From positions 124,001 through 188,000 of the forward strand of contig CAJXTB010000007.1 of the NCBI GenBank assembly GCA_913061235.1: a DNA stretch of 64,000 nt. The letters are read 5' to 3'. Of the stretch, positions 16,687 to 25,055 are shown piece after piece. The notes under the pieces were generated by a model. The model saw only the letters and a list, made by a program, of their open reading frames with translations, did not search any database and was not told where the DNA came from. This DNA comes from an uncultured Pseudomonadota bacterium (lineage in GTDB: Bacteria; Myxococcota_A; UBA796; GCA-2862545). Both the position numbers and the translations under genes were made by a program. Within the stretch, counting starts at the first letter, position 1; every line of letters begins with the position of its first letter.

Positions 16687-17919
16687 CTAGATGGTTGGGG
16701 CCGTGAGAGACCAGAACTGCACAACGTCTTGTGGCTTCTCGCCAGCGTGCAGCAAGCGCGCGCTGTCTTGGGTGTAGCCGATGCTCGGTGGCAGGCCCCG
16801 ACTACAGTGCCGCGACCACATGGACAAGGTGTATGCACCGGTGTCGCGAATCAGTAGTAAGTCGCCCGGTTCTGCTGCCGGCAGAGGTCTGTCGTGGGCC
16901 AGAAGGTCTCCGGAGAAACACAAGGGACCGGCGATCTGCGTAGGACGGCTGGGCCCTTGCTTGACCGTGCCATCTGGGTTGAGAAGCACGAACTCATGGT
17001 CCCATTGGTCGGCACGGTAGACCCGGCGCAGCAACAGGTCAGCGCCCAAGTGGATGACGAGGGTCTCTCGCCCGTTGACCTGCTTGGTGCACACCACTTC
17101 GGAGAGGGCCCAGCCTGTTGGGGCATGGACTGAGCGTCCGACTTCTGTGAGCACCTTCACGTGTGTCGGAATCGCAGCGACCGCCTCTGCCCATGCGGCG
17201 AAGGTGGGCGGGATAGGTGCATCATTGCGGTAACGAACTGGAATACCGCCGCCGATGTCAATCCATTGAAGCCCGTGCTCCACCACGACCTCGGCCACTG
17301 CGAGAGCGGCCTGCTTCAGCAGTGGAAGTCCGACTCCCTGCGAGCCCGTGTGGACGTGCAGACCGGTGATGAACGGAAAGCGCTGGAGCAGCTCGGCCGC
17401 CCGGTGCAGTGGCAGACCAAACTTGCTCTGCTTGCCCACGGTGCTGGTCATGGCAATCGAGCCTTCGCCGAGCTGAGGATTGACCCGCAGACCTACTCTG
17501 CCGTTTCCAGGGGCTCCGAGTGCTTCCAGTCGCTCAAGCTCCTGGTCGTTGTCGGCGTTTATCCAGACGCCTAGCTGGAGTGCTTCACGCAGTTCGTCGT
17601 CGGTCTTTGCTGGAGAGTCGAAGACGATGCGGTCCGCAGGACATCCGGCAGCCACGGCACACTGCACCTCTTCCCAGCTCGCGGCCTCAAGACCGGCTCC
17701 CGTGGCGACGATGGCGCGGAGCACTTCAATGAGTGGGTTGGCCTTGATGGCGACCGCGTGCAACGTATCGGGCGGAAAGGCCTGTTGCAGGGATTCGATA
17801 CGGCCCGTCAATCCATCCAAGTCATGAAAGAGGGCTGCTTTCACAGGCCAAAGACCGGCCTGCCGAGCGGCTTTCAGTGCGGCGGGGACAGCCTGTACAG
17901 AGCATCGTGCATCAGGCAC
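16687..17919 (-). CDS. PLP-dependent fold-III decarboxylase (diaminopimelate/ornithine decarboxylase-like)
   Basis: A 410-residue enzyme of the alanine-racemase-like decarboxylase family. Motifs: AVAIKANP with the PLP Lys, HVHTGSQG, DIGGGIP (phosphate-binding Gly loop), GPLCFSGD near the C-terminus (corresponding to the Cys/Asp acid motif of diaminopimelate decarboxylase) and GAYTLSMWSRHCSR. The last motif differs from LysA (GAYGFxMxSxYNxR), so the substrate may not be diaminopimelate. The start is assigned to GTG at 17919, which overlaps the upstream stop by 8 bp; no in-frame ATG lies nearby. It is the middle gene of the operon, so it probably acts on a product related to its aminotransferase-like neighbour. 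Confidence 0.8.
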   Translation of the reverse strand: MPDARCSVQAVPAALKAARQAGLWPVKAALFHDLDGLTGRIESLQQAFPPDTLHAVAIKANPLIEVLRAIVATGAGLEAASWEEVQCAVAAGCPADRIVFDSPAKTDDELREALQLGVWINADNDQELERLEALGAPGNGRVGLRVNPQLGEGSIAMTSTVGKQSKFGLPLHRAAELLQRFPFITGLHVHTGSQGVGLPLLKQAALAVAEVVVEHGLQWIDIGGGIPVRYRNDAPIPPTFAAWAEAVAAIPTHVKVLTEVGRSVHAPTGWALSEVVCTKQVNGRETLVIHLGADLLLRRVYRADQWDHEFVLLNPDGTVKQGPSRPTQIAGPLCFSGDLLAHDRPLPAAEPGDLLLIRDTGAYTLSMWSRHCSRGLPPSIGYTQDSARLLHAGEKPQDVVQFWSLTAPTI

Positions 17920-19384
17920 TGGCGAGCTCCATCTGTCCGTGGTCGACCAGGTGTTCAATCTTGGTGCGAAGCGCCCGGATGTGCTGCCGCATCCAGCTTC
18001 CACCAGCGTCGGGCTCGGTTGCTAGGTCGGTGACGAGGCGCGCACCAAGGGCGATGCGCAGCAGTACGCGCCGGTCGTCGCCAGGAGGTCCCAGCGAGAC
18101 GGGCTGACCGAGATGGTGGGCGCCATGAGGGCCTGATTCACCGGTGTCTAGCAAGCGATGGAGGGTCTTCATGCGGGGAGCATCAAGCCAGCCCTGACCG
18201 TCCCGAACCCGGAAGCCGAACACGGTCGGAAAGGCGCCAAGGCCCGTTACCAGACCATGGGTTGGAGGCAGTGGGAACTCCAGATCGATGGGGTCACTCG
18301 GTCCTATGATTTCGTGTACGGCGCCGGCGAAGGTTGCGTAGACGGCGGCTCGCTGACGCGGCGGGATGGCGTGGTACGGCGTGATCTCAGCCATTGCCGC
18401 TCGCCAACGCAGCGTCAACCCGGGGTTGCATGGATGTGGAAGGCTTTCACGTGCCTGGACCCAGTTGCTGGGCAGACTTGCCGAGTCGAACCACGAGTGG
18501 AGTGCGGCAGGCAGGGGGCCTGGGTCGACGGCCCACTCTGCGGGCAGGAACAGCGCGCCAGAGAACGGTGGACCCGAGTAGAACTTGGAGCCCGTGAACA
18601 GGACGACAAAGCCGCACTTCAAGGCCAGGCGCATGTCCGCGGGCGCCAGGCGTCCTTGAGCCGCGTCAACGAACACCATCACTTGGTCGCCATAGCGCTC
18701 AATCAGGCGCTTTCCGAGCTGGAATGACGGGGCGCGTAGACCGGTCTTGGAGTGGGCCACTAGGTGCACCACAACCTGCACACCCGGCGCTACGGCGGCG
18801 GCCACCCGCTGCTCAACCTCTAGGTCGATGGAGGCCTCATCCAGTCGCGCTCCCTGGTCTTCACGCAGGTAGACGGCCTCTGCCGTGCAGTCGTCGGCTA
18901 GGCCATCTAGGGGGACGCCGACTTCAATGTCTCCTTCGAACGGGCGCTGGGCCGAGAATGTACGTCCCTCACAGGCGCGGACGGTACCGCCGCCGAGCTC
19001 GCTTGCGCCGACCACCACATGGTGTGCGCGATGGTCCCGACCGTGGACGAGTGCGTTGATCAGGTACAGCGCGTCCGTGCCGGAGGGTGTGAGAACAATC
19101 GCCGTGTGTACGGGCAGTGTGAAGGTCTCGCGAAGTCCGTCGCGCGTTTTCTGCTGCAGCTGGTCGACCACGGCGTCCGACTGGCCAGAAGCCTCCCACT
19201 GGTCCAAGGCTGCCTGGCCGCCTGCGAGAGCGCGTGGACCCGGGTTGCTGGCGGTACACGAGCCGAACGGTGAGGTGTCGCGGGGCTCAAAAGACACTCG
19301 GTAGGGTGAGAACCCTTTCTCTCCGGTGATGAGCCGGTGATCTCCGCCGTGCTGCAACCACTCACTCAATCCGTCCTTGACCAC
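17912..19384 (-). CDS. PLP-dependent fold-I enzyme (aminotransferase class V-like)
   Basis: A 490-residue protein that looks like a class V aminotransferase or cysteine-desulfurase-type enzyme. Landmarks are LTPSGTDALYLINAL (cofactor phosphate region), VVVHLVAHSKTGLRAPS, VMVFVDAAQGRLAP (Asp for the PLP ring nitrogen) and FTGSKFYSGPPFSGALF with the probable Schiff-base Lys. The GTG start at 19384 has a GGGAG ribosome site. It is first in a three-gene operon and overlaps the decarboxylase gene by 8 bp. The exact reaction is unknown; tandem occurrence with a fold-III decarboxylase suggests amino-acid-derived amine or special-metabolite synthesis. Confidence 0.72.
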   Translation of the reverse strand: MVKDGLSEWLQHGGDHRLITGEKGFSPYRVSFEPRDTSPFGSCTASNPGPRALAGGQAALDQWEASGQSDAVVDQLQQKTRDGLRETFTLPVHTAIVLTPSGTDALYLINALVHGRDHRAHHVVVGASELGGGTVRACEGRTFSAQRPFEGDIEVGVPLDGLADDCTAEAVYLREDQGARLDEASIDLEVEQRVAAAVAPGVQVVVHLVAHSKTGLRAPSFQLGKRLIERYGDQVMVFVDAAQGRLAPADMRLALKCGFVVLFTGSKFYSGPPFSGALFLPAEWAVDPGPLPAALHSWFDSASLPSNWVQARESLPHPCNPGLTLRWRAAMAEITPYHAIPPRQRAAVYATFAGAVHEIIGPSDPIDLEFPLPPTHGLVTGLGAFPTVFGFRVRDGQGWLDAPRMKTLHRLLDTGESGPHGAHHLGQPVSLGPPGDDRRVLLRIALGARLVTDLATEPDAGGSWMRQHIRALRTKIEHLVDHGQMELASA

Positions 19385-19541
19385 GTATTCTCCCGTTGAG
19401 GCGACGTCAGGTAACGCAGCGGCACAGGGGGGCCGCGCGGACGTCGGGTACAGCTCGACCGTCTACGAGGGGGGTGTAGCCGTCTGCCTGTGGGTTCCGA
19501 CTGTCAGAGGGCTGACTCCGCTCAGGTGTCGTCAGTGACGT

Positions 19542-20390
19542 TCACTCCTCGGGATTGCACACCGCTGCAATGGCCACATCCGAGTCGCGGAAGGCGTTGC
19601 TGACCGTGGCAATGTACGCGGGATTGCTGCTGTGGAAGCCGCCCAGGTTCATGTCCCGCCACACAGCAAAGACGTGAATGGTCTGGCCGTCGTCTGTCGG
19701 GGCGAACAGGTCGAGCTGGTAGTCTTGGCGGAAGTAGCGCCCCCCGCGAGTGAACACGCCAGGGGTGGGCAAGTAGGCTCGGGCGATGGCGTGGGTCTGC
19801 TCTTCGTCTAGGAAGCGTAGCTGGCCAAGGATGGTCGCCTCGTACGTCGTACCCAAAGCGCTGATGGTGTAGTTGGTCTCCCAACCGAGCATCTCGTTGT
19901 TGTCTAGGGAGTCGTCTGCGGTTGTGTACTCGCGGTCGTACACGTCGTAGCCGCCCTGAACCACGTCTTGGTCGGTGCGAATGACAACGTCGACCACCTC
20001 CCGGACCGTACACGGAATGATGGAGGCGACGACCATGCCCTGCTGCTCGTCTAGGACCACGTAAGTACCGGCATCGAGGTCCTCTTCCGTGACCGCCGTT
20101 TGTTCCTCCTCAGGCAGAGTCTGCACGGCGACGCGGCCCACAACCTCTACGCTCTCGGCATCGAGAGGAAGCAACAGACCTTCCACGAACTCCTCTTCCG
20201 GGTCGATAGCCAGGGCGTCTATGACCACCTCCATCGCCGCGATGATTTCTGCTGTGTCTTCGGAGTCTTGGTTTCGGTACAGCCACGACGCCGCACCATC
20301 GGCATCTTCTGGAATGGGGTCGAGCTTGCGGCATCCGGAGGGGATGAGCAGGGCGACAGTAAGAGTAGAAGCGAGGAGAGACGCGCGCAT
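19542..20390 (-). CDS. Predicted lipoprotein, unknown function
   Basis: A 282-residue predicted lipoprotein: signal MRASLLASTLTVALLIPSGC with lipobox IPSGC, then a mostly acidic mature protein. The C-terminal half has aromatic-rich strands (RGGRYFRQDYQLDLFAP, IHVFAVWRDMNLGGF), suggesting a beta-sandwich. No family that I can name. It is a lone gene; a 157-bp gap separates it from the PLP operon upstream of its stop, and 189 bp from the patatin gene. Confidence 0.68.
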   Translation of the reverse strand: MRASLLASTLTVALLIPSGCRKLDPIPEDADGAASWLYRNQDSEDTAEIIAAMEVVIDALAIDPEEEFVEGLLLPLDAESVEVVGRVAVQTLPEEEQTAVTEEDLDAGTYVVLDEQQGMVVASIIPCTVREVVDVVIRTDQDVVQGGYDVYDREYTTADDSLDNNEMLGWETNYTISALGTTYEATILGQLRFLDEEQTHAIARAYLPTPGVFTRGGRYFRQDYQLDLFAPTDDGQTIHVFAVWRDMNLGGFHSSNPAYIATVSNAFRDSDVAIAAVCNPEE

Positions 20391-20579
20391 GGGACACCTT
20401 TACGAGATGCGAAAGGTAGCACGTCATTGGGCGGTTGCCTGCGCTGGAGCGGCACCGCTGGTTGCGCGCTGCGGAGGCGACCTTGCGACGCACGCGCTTT
20501 GAGCCCTACGAAGTCGATAAACAGGCCGTTGTCTTCCGCAGCGTCTTCCACCAACACCTAGTCAAGGGCTAGTGGTTGC

Positions 20580-21752
20580 CTAGGGGGAGCTTTCCGGGTC
20601 GAAGAACGACTCAATCTCATCGCGTCGGTTCTTCGCGTCTTGGTAGCCAAGGTCAACGAGCGGCTCGACGAAGGTTTTGTCGAACATCAAGAAGGACAGC
20701 AGGTCGGACTCGTTCGACTCACCGAACTTCATGGCCTGGGTGAGAATGGCCGTTGCTGGGCGTCGCACTCGAATCTTGCGGATGAACTGTGCGGCCATCT
20801 CGCCAATGTCTTCGGTGGGCCGGAACACCAGCCGGTCCACACGTCGGTATGGCAGGCCGCGCTTCTGGGTCATGACCGCGTCTACTCGGGCTTGCTCTTC
20901 ATCCGTCAACACCTCATCGAGCACGTCGATCAGGGCGTTGAAGCGGTCGAGTACCTGAAGGTCGTGCACCATCGGGTCGAGAAGCAGCGCGTTTAGAATC
21001 TTTCCGGCCAAGAACGAGGGGCTCGGGAACTCAATGGGAGCGACGGTCGGAACTTCGATGTCTTTCTCACTGAGCAGCGAGATGACGCACACTCGCTTGG
21101 CTCCAAGTCGCAGCGCGGGTGCAATGGGCGTGTTGAACCGTAGGCCACCATCTACGAACCATGAACCACCGATCTTGCGTGGCGGAAACAAGAAGGGCAG
21201 GGAGGTCGACGCCAGGATGTGATCGGCGTTGATGCGGGTTGTACGGCCCACGCGGCTGGGAGAGCGGGTGGGGCGGAAGGTCACGTCTGGGGCGGTCTCG
21301 GCAAAGATGAAGGTCTGCCCGGTGGCGACCTCCAAGCAGGCAACTGCCAGCGCCTGTACGGCTCCCGAGTCGACGTTTCGGTGAAGTCGTGCCCACGGCA
21401 TGGTGCCGGTCATCAGCTCTGCCAGAGCGCTCATGTCGAGAAGTGACCACGCGCCAGTGCGTCTGCGTGGAATGAGGTCACGAAAGCGGCTGAGGCGCAG
21501 GTGCTCGTCAATGCGCAGCTGCGACCACTTCTCGGCAAGTCCGTGAACACCCATGTCTGGCTGGTCTGCGTGTGCGGCGAGCCAGGTCGCGTTGAGAGCA
21601 CCCACGCTGGTTCCGGTGAACACCTGGAACGCCGACTGGCATTGACCCGGTCCAAGAATCTCTACGATAGCCTTGAGAACACCCACCTCGTAGGCGCCTC
21701 GGGCACCGCCTCCGGACAACACCAATCCCGTCTGTCGTGGGGTCTGTGGCAC
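20580..21752 (-). CDS. Patatin-like phospholipase
   Basis: A 390-residue patatin-family lipid acyl hydrolase. The family signatures are near the N-terminus: GGGARGAYEVGVL (oxyanion hole), GTSVGALNA (GxSxG nucleophile Ser) and, further on, DGGLRFNTP with the catalytic Asp of the dyad. The start is set at GTG 21752 because an AGGAG ribosome site lies six bases before it; an in-frame GTG ten codons upstream is less well supported. No signal peptide is seen, so it is cytosolic or exported without one. The later half (ISLLSEKDIEV, then helical segments) fits bacterial patatins of ~380-400 residues. It may act in membrane lipid turnover. Confidence 0.88.
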   Translation of the reverse strand: MPQTPRQTGLVLSGGGARGAYEVGVLKAIVEILGPGQCQSAFQVFTGTSVGALNATWLAAHADQPDMGVHGLAEKWSQLRIDEHLRLSRFRDLIPRRRTGAWSLLDMSALAELMTGTMPWARLHRNVDSGAVQALAVACLEVATGQTFIFAETAPDVTFRPTRSPSRVGRTTRINADHILASTSLPFLFPPRKIGGSWFVDGGLRFNTPIAPALRLGAKRVCVISLLSEKDIEVPTVAPIEFPSPSFLAGKILNALLLDPMVHDLQVLDRFNALIDVLDEVLTDEEQARVDAVMTQKRGLPYRRVDRLVFRPTEDIGEMAAQFIRKIRVRRPATAILTQAMKFGESNESDLLSFLMFDKTFVEPLVDLGYQDAKNRRDEIESFFDPESSP

Positions 21753-21815
21753 GCGAACTCCTGTGATGAGGCACTGTCGCACACAGCGCTTGTGGGGGCT
21801 TCGGGGGGCGAGGGC

Positions 21816-22784
21816 CTACAGCGGGATGAGCGTCACACTCATGTTGTCGATTCGGTAGCGTTCACCGGCGTTGTTGCGGCTGAGGTTGAGGAACACCCCG
21901 TGGTCGACGTGGACGTTGGCCGGGCAGGGTGCTGAGACCCGCCGTTCATCGACCGTTGCGGACATAGACCCGTGGTTGTCTGCCGTTCCAGGAGGCATGA
22001 TCCAGGTTGCATGGACGATTGCTGGATTGTGTGAGGTGTTTTCGGCGCCGCCGCTTCCGGACTGCTGCACCGAGGTTCCCGGATAGCCGCCACCACCGCC
22101 GGTCCAGGCGTCCATCTGCAGTTGGTCGAGCACGCGAAAGCCGCAGAACTCCGGGCCGTTGTCGTCCCAGTCGGTGAGGAAGAACGTGGGGTCTGCGTCT
22201 GGCGTGAGTCGCTCGTAGGTGAAGTCCATCTCGACCTTCACACCGTTCGGAAACTCGCCATCTGCCGCCAGCTCCCAGCGCATCAGCACGTCATTCGCGC
22301 CGCCGGCGTTGAAGGTGAGTCCGTCAACATCGATGCTCGCGGAGCTGTGCAGCTGGATGTTTTGTGTCGACCAGGTGGTGCCGTTCACGTAGATCTGCTT
22401 GAGCACCGGGTCAGGTAGGACGACGGGGTCGGGGATATGTACGGGCACATCCGCCACACGTGTCCGAGGTGCTTGGGTCGACGAATCGACGGTCAACTCT
22501 AGCCAGACAGCGGAGTCGAACCACTCGCTGTCAATAGGGGCTGCGCCGTCTCCAATGTCCAACAACACACTCGCGAATCCGTTGCTGAAGGTAGGCGTCA
22601 GGTCCACGGACCACAGCTCAGTTCCGGCGGAGGCCTCGGAGTACAGCGCAACCGTGAGCGGGACGTCGCCGTTGATGGGGGCTCCTGTGGCATCCAACAA
22701 GCGCAGCTGCTGAGACAAGGTCAGGTCCCGCGCGAGCGCTGACGTTGGAAGCGCGAGTACCGCGATGAGTGCGAGTCTAAGCAT
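21816..22784 (-). CDS. Secreted modular protein: platform domain + lectin-like beta-sandwich
   Basis: A 322-residue exported protein with signal MLRLALIAVLALPTSALA. The platform domain follows, with QLRLLDATGAPINGD, LTVALYSEASAG, VWLELTVDS and RTRVADVPV, matching the proteins at 7.7, 32.5 and 57.2 kb. After a Pro-rich linker (PDPVVLPDPV) the C-terminal ~170 residues are different from the paralogues: alternating polar/hydrophobic strands with aromatic residues (MRWELAADGEFPNGVKVEMDF cut at two points) and ending VTLIPL. The look is that of a concanavalin-like or similar beta-sandwich. The ATG at 22784 has the CGGGGG ribosome site shared by the family. It is a single gene, probably surface or secreted. 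Confidence 0.68.
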   Translation of the reverse strand: MLRLALIAVLALPTSALARDLTLSQQLRLLDATGAPINGDVPLTVALYSEASAGTELWSVDLTPTFSNGFASVLLDIGDGAAPIDSEWFDSAVWLELTVDSSTQAPRTRVADVPVHIPDPVVLPDPVLKQIYVNGTTWSTQNIQLHSSASIDVDGLTFNAGGANDVLMRWELAADGEFPNGVKVEMDFTYERLTPDADPTFFLTDWDDNGPEFCGFRVLDQLQMDAWTGGGGGYPGTSVQQSGSGGAENTSHNPAIVHATWIMPPGTADNHGSMSATVDERRVSAPCPANVHVDHGVFLNLSRNNAGERYRIDNMSVTLIPL

Positions 22785-22939
22785 GTGTCCCCCGAGGTGC
22801 GTCGACGTATCAACGCGACAGGAGCTTACCACTCAAGTTGGGAGGCGCCAAACGTGATGCTGTCACCGTCTTCGGGCAACGCTGTAGATTCTGAACGGTC
22901 TTGCGATACACTGCGGGCCACCCAGATTTCGAGGTTCCC

Positions 22940-23593
22940 GTGAAGCTACTCTTCGTTCTGTTTTTTGCCGCCTGTAGTGACACGGCCACGTCTCCAAGTG
23001 GTGTCCTGCTTGGACCTGTCGCGCAGACCACTCCTGCCGCCCCTGCCCCTGCAGCAGCACCTGCCCCCGCTGCGGAGCCGGCGCCGGTTGCAGCAGCCGT
23101 GGCTGCGTCTGCAATGTCACCCGCAGATCTAAAAGACATGAGCAAGGCCGACCTTCGCGTGGCCCGCAACGAAGTCTTCGCTCGCCACGGTCGCGCGTTC
23201 TCGTCGGAAGACCTTCAAGCGCACTTCGGCGGTCAGGCCTGGTACCAGGTCAATCCCGACTACTCAGACGCCATGCTGAGCGATGACGAGAAGGCCAACG
23301 TGGCGCTCATCGCCAGCTTCGAGACCGACCGGGACCCGGTAGAGCGCTACCAATTCTCGGGTGAGCCCACACTGTCCTTCGCAGACGCTCACACGGTCAT
23401 CGTTGGAGATTTTGCGGCGGTCTACGAAGGCTCCGCACCCACCTTCAACTACAGCAAGCACGGCGACTGGGTCTTTGTGTGGCAAGGCAGCTTTCCAATG
23501 TCTGCGGATGCCGGAAACGTCGCTTGGTACGAGCTGAACTATGACAACGCCAGTGTGAAGCGCACAGTCGCCCACGCAGAACGCACCCACTGA
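22940..23593 (+). CDS. YARHG-domain lipoprotein
   Basis: A 217-residue predicted lipoprotein. The GTG at 22940 gives the signal VKLLFVLFFAACS with lipobox FFAAC. A Pro/Ala-rich linker (about residues 30-65) leads to a YARHG domain: LRVARNEVFARHGRAF, then WYQVNPDYSDAMLSDDEKANV. This extracellular domain is common in bacterial surface proteins, often with peptidases or kinases. The remaining ~100 residues hold a small beta-rich domain (VIVGDFAAVYEGSAPTFNY, DWVFVWQGSF). The stop abuts the downstream membrane-protein gene, so the two may be co-transcribed. Confidence 0.78.
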   Translation: MKLLFVLFFAACSDTATSPSGVLLGPVAQTTPAAPAPAAAPAPAAEPAPVAAAVAASAMSPADLKDMSKADLRVARNEVFARHGRAFSSEDLQAHFGGQAWYQVNPDYSDAMLSDDEKANVALIASFETDRDPVERYQFSGEPTLSFADAHTVIVGDFAAVYEGSAPTFNYSKHGDWVFVWQGSFPMSADAGNVAWYELNYDNASVKRTVAHAERTH

Positions 23594-23625
23594 CCCAGAC
23601 GCCACGAGCAGCGTGGATTGCTCTG

Positions 23626-24996
23626 GTGCTCTCGGCGGTTGTTGCGGTCGGATTACGTGCGTTTGTCCTGTGGGATGACGCCTTCGCACCCGGCTATGAC
23701 GGCTACTACTACGTACTTCAGGTGCAGTCCGGCCTCGCTGGCGACGCGTTGTTTGCCGACAGGTCGACCGTGTACGCGGTGCTGCAAGGCCTAACCCTGC
23801 TCATTGGGGACGTTGTCACGGCGAACAAGGTGGCTTCCTGCCTGTTCGGCGCCCTGACCACAGTGGGCGGTGGATTGGTGGCGTTGAGGTGGATGCAGTC
23901 GCCGCGTGCGATGGTTGCGGTCGCGTGGTTGTGGGCCGTATCACCTCTGCACCTTGCAATTTCGTCTGAATACCTCAAGAACGCTGCGGGTCTGGCCGTT
24001 CTCAGCGGCGTGTTGGCATTGCTACCTCGGGTGGAGCGGTCTCGCTGGCAGTTGGTCGGACTGACGCTATTTGTTGTTCTTGGCCTCGCAACTCACAAGT
24101 TGACCGGTGTGTTTGGGGTGATTGCGTGTTTGGCCTATGCCGCAATGCGGGTCCTTCAGACACGTCGCGTCTCTGCTCGCTGGATTGTGGCAGGCGGCCT
24201 GGTGCTCGGCCTGGCAGCGTCAGTGGGCGTGTTCCGTGTTGTGGACGTGGACCGCTTCATGGCGGGCCTCGGGCGGACCGGAGCGCGCTGGGCGCCGTTT
24301 GTTGACGGCCAGCTGGGCTGGGGAGAGCGTGCAGAGCTCGCGCTGGTGTACCTCGCTCCACTGCTGCTAGGAGTCGCGTGGATCCGGACGAGGGACGCCG
24401 ACAAGCGAGCGATGGCCGGTGCACTCGTCGTCGTCGCTGTGGCCTGTACCGCGCCCTTGCTGCCGGTGGCCTACGACTTGACGGCATGGCGGCTGATGCT
24501 GATGGGCTTTGTCCCGGTAGCGCTCGCCGTGGTCGTTGTGGCTGAGCGTTCGCGCGTCGCCCTGGTCGGGTTTGCGGTGATGATGGGCCTACTTGCGCTG
24601 CCTGCGGCAAATCAGCGCCGCGAGCGGGAGCCGGACTACGCCTCTTTTGTCGACGCTGTGTCGCTGATCCAGGACGTCGTACCCGCAGGTGGGCGACTGG
24701 TTGCCCACCGCGGCCTGTGTGGATTTTTGTGGGTGCACACCGAACGGGTGTGCGAGAACTTTCAGCCCCAAGGTGACCTGACCCAGTGGTGGCGGGTGGT
24801 CTATGGCTTTGGACCTGTGCACCTTGCACCCTACGGTACTGCGACTGCTCTTCGTCCTGCCTACACGTTGATGCGTGAAGACGACTACCAGCGCTTTCGG
24901 GAGGCTCACAAGGAGCGCTACCATCTTCTCTCCGATGCCTCGAACCCATTTGAGGTTCGACCTGGGTTTGTCTACGGACCGTCTGAAGAGCCGTAG
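23626..24996 (+). CDS. Polytopic membrane protein, GT-C glycosyltransferase-like
   Basis: At least 456 residues with about ten membrane helices. The first loop after helix 1 contains VLWDDAFAPGYDGYYYVLQVQ, in which the acidic pair followed by Tyr-rich residues resembles the first loop of GT-C-type lipid-linked sugar transferases (given here in two overlapping parts: VLWDDAFAPG and YDGYYYVLQV). The GTG at 23626 lies inside what looks like helix 1. The frame stays open 5' to a CTG at 23590 that overlaps the previous stop (CTGA), so the true start may be there. The C-terminal ~100 residues are a periplasmic domain with Cys pairs. Donor and acceptor are unknown. Confidence 0.65.
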   Translation: MLSAVVAVGLRAFVLWDDAFAPGYDGYYYVLQVQSGLAGDALFADRSTVYAVLQGLTLLIGDVVTANKVASCLFGALTTVGGGLVALRWMQSPRAMVAVAWLWAVSPLHLAISSEYLKNAAGLAVLSGVLALLPRVERSRWQLVGLTLFVVLGLATHKLTGVFGVIACLAYAAMRVLQTRRVSARWIVAGGLVLGLAASVGVFRVVDVDRFMAGLGRTGARWAPFVDGQLGWGERAELALVYLAPLLLGVAWIRTRDADKRAMAGALVVVAVACTAPLLPVAYDLTAWRLMLMGFVPVALAVVVVAERSRVALVGFAVMMGLLALPAANQRREREPDYASFVDAVSLIQDVVPAGGRLVAHRGLCGFLWVHTERVCENFQPQGDLTQWWRVVYGFGPVHLAPYGTATALRPAYTLMREDDYQRFREAHKERYHLLSDASNPFEVRPGFVYGPSEEP

Positions 24997-25055
24997 GGGG
25001 GCCGAGTGTGTGGCTGTGGAGAGAGTATGCACCGTCGCCGGGCATCATGAGAAGC

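Noticed and set aside
23590-23625. CTG start codon for the GT-C-like membrane protein
   Set aside because: The frame is open and the CTGA overlap is suggestive, but without a ribosome site the GTG at 23626 was kept as the formal start.
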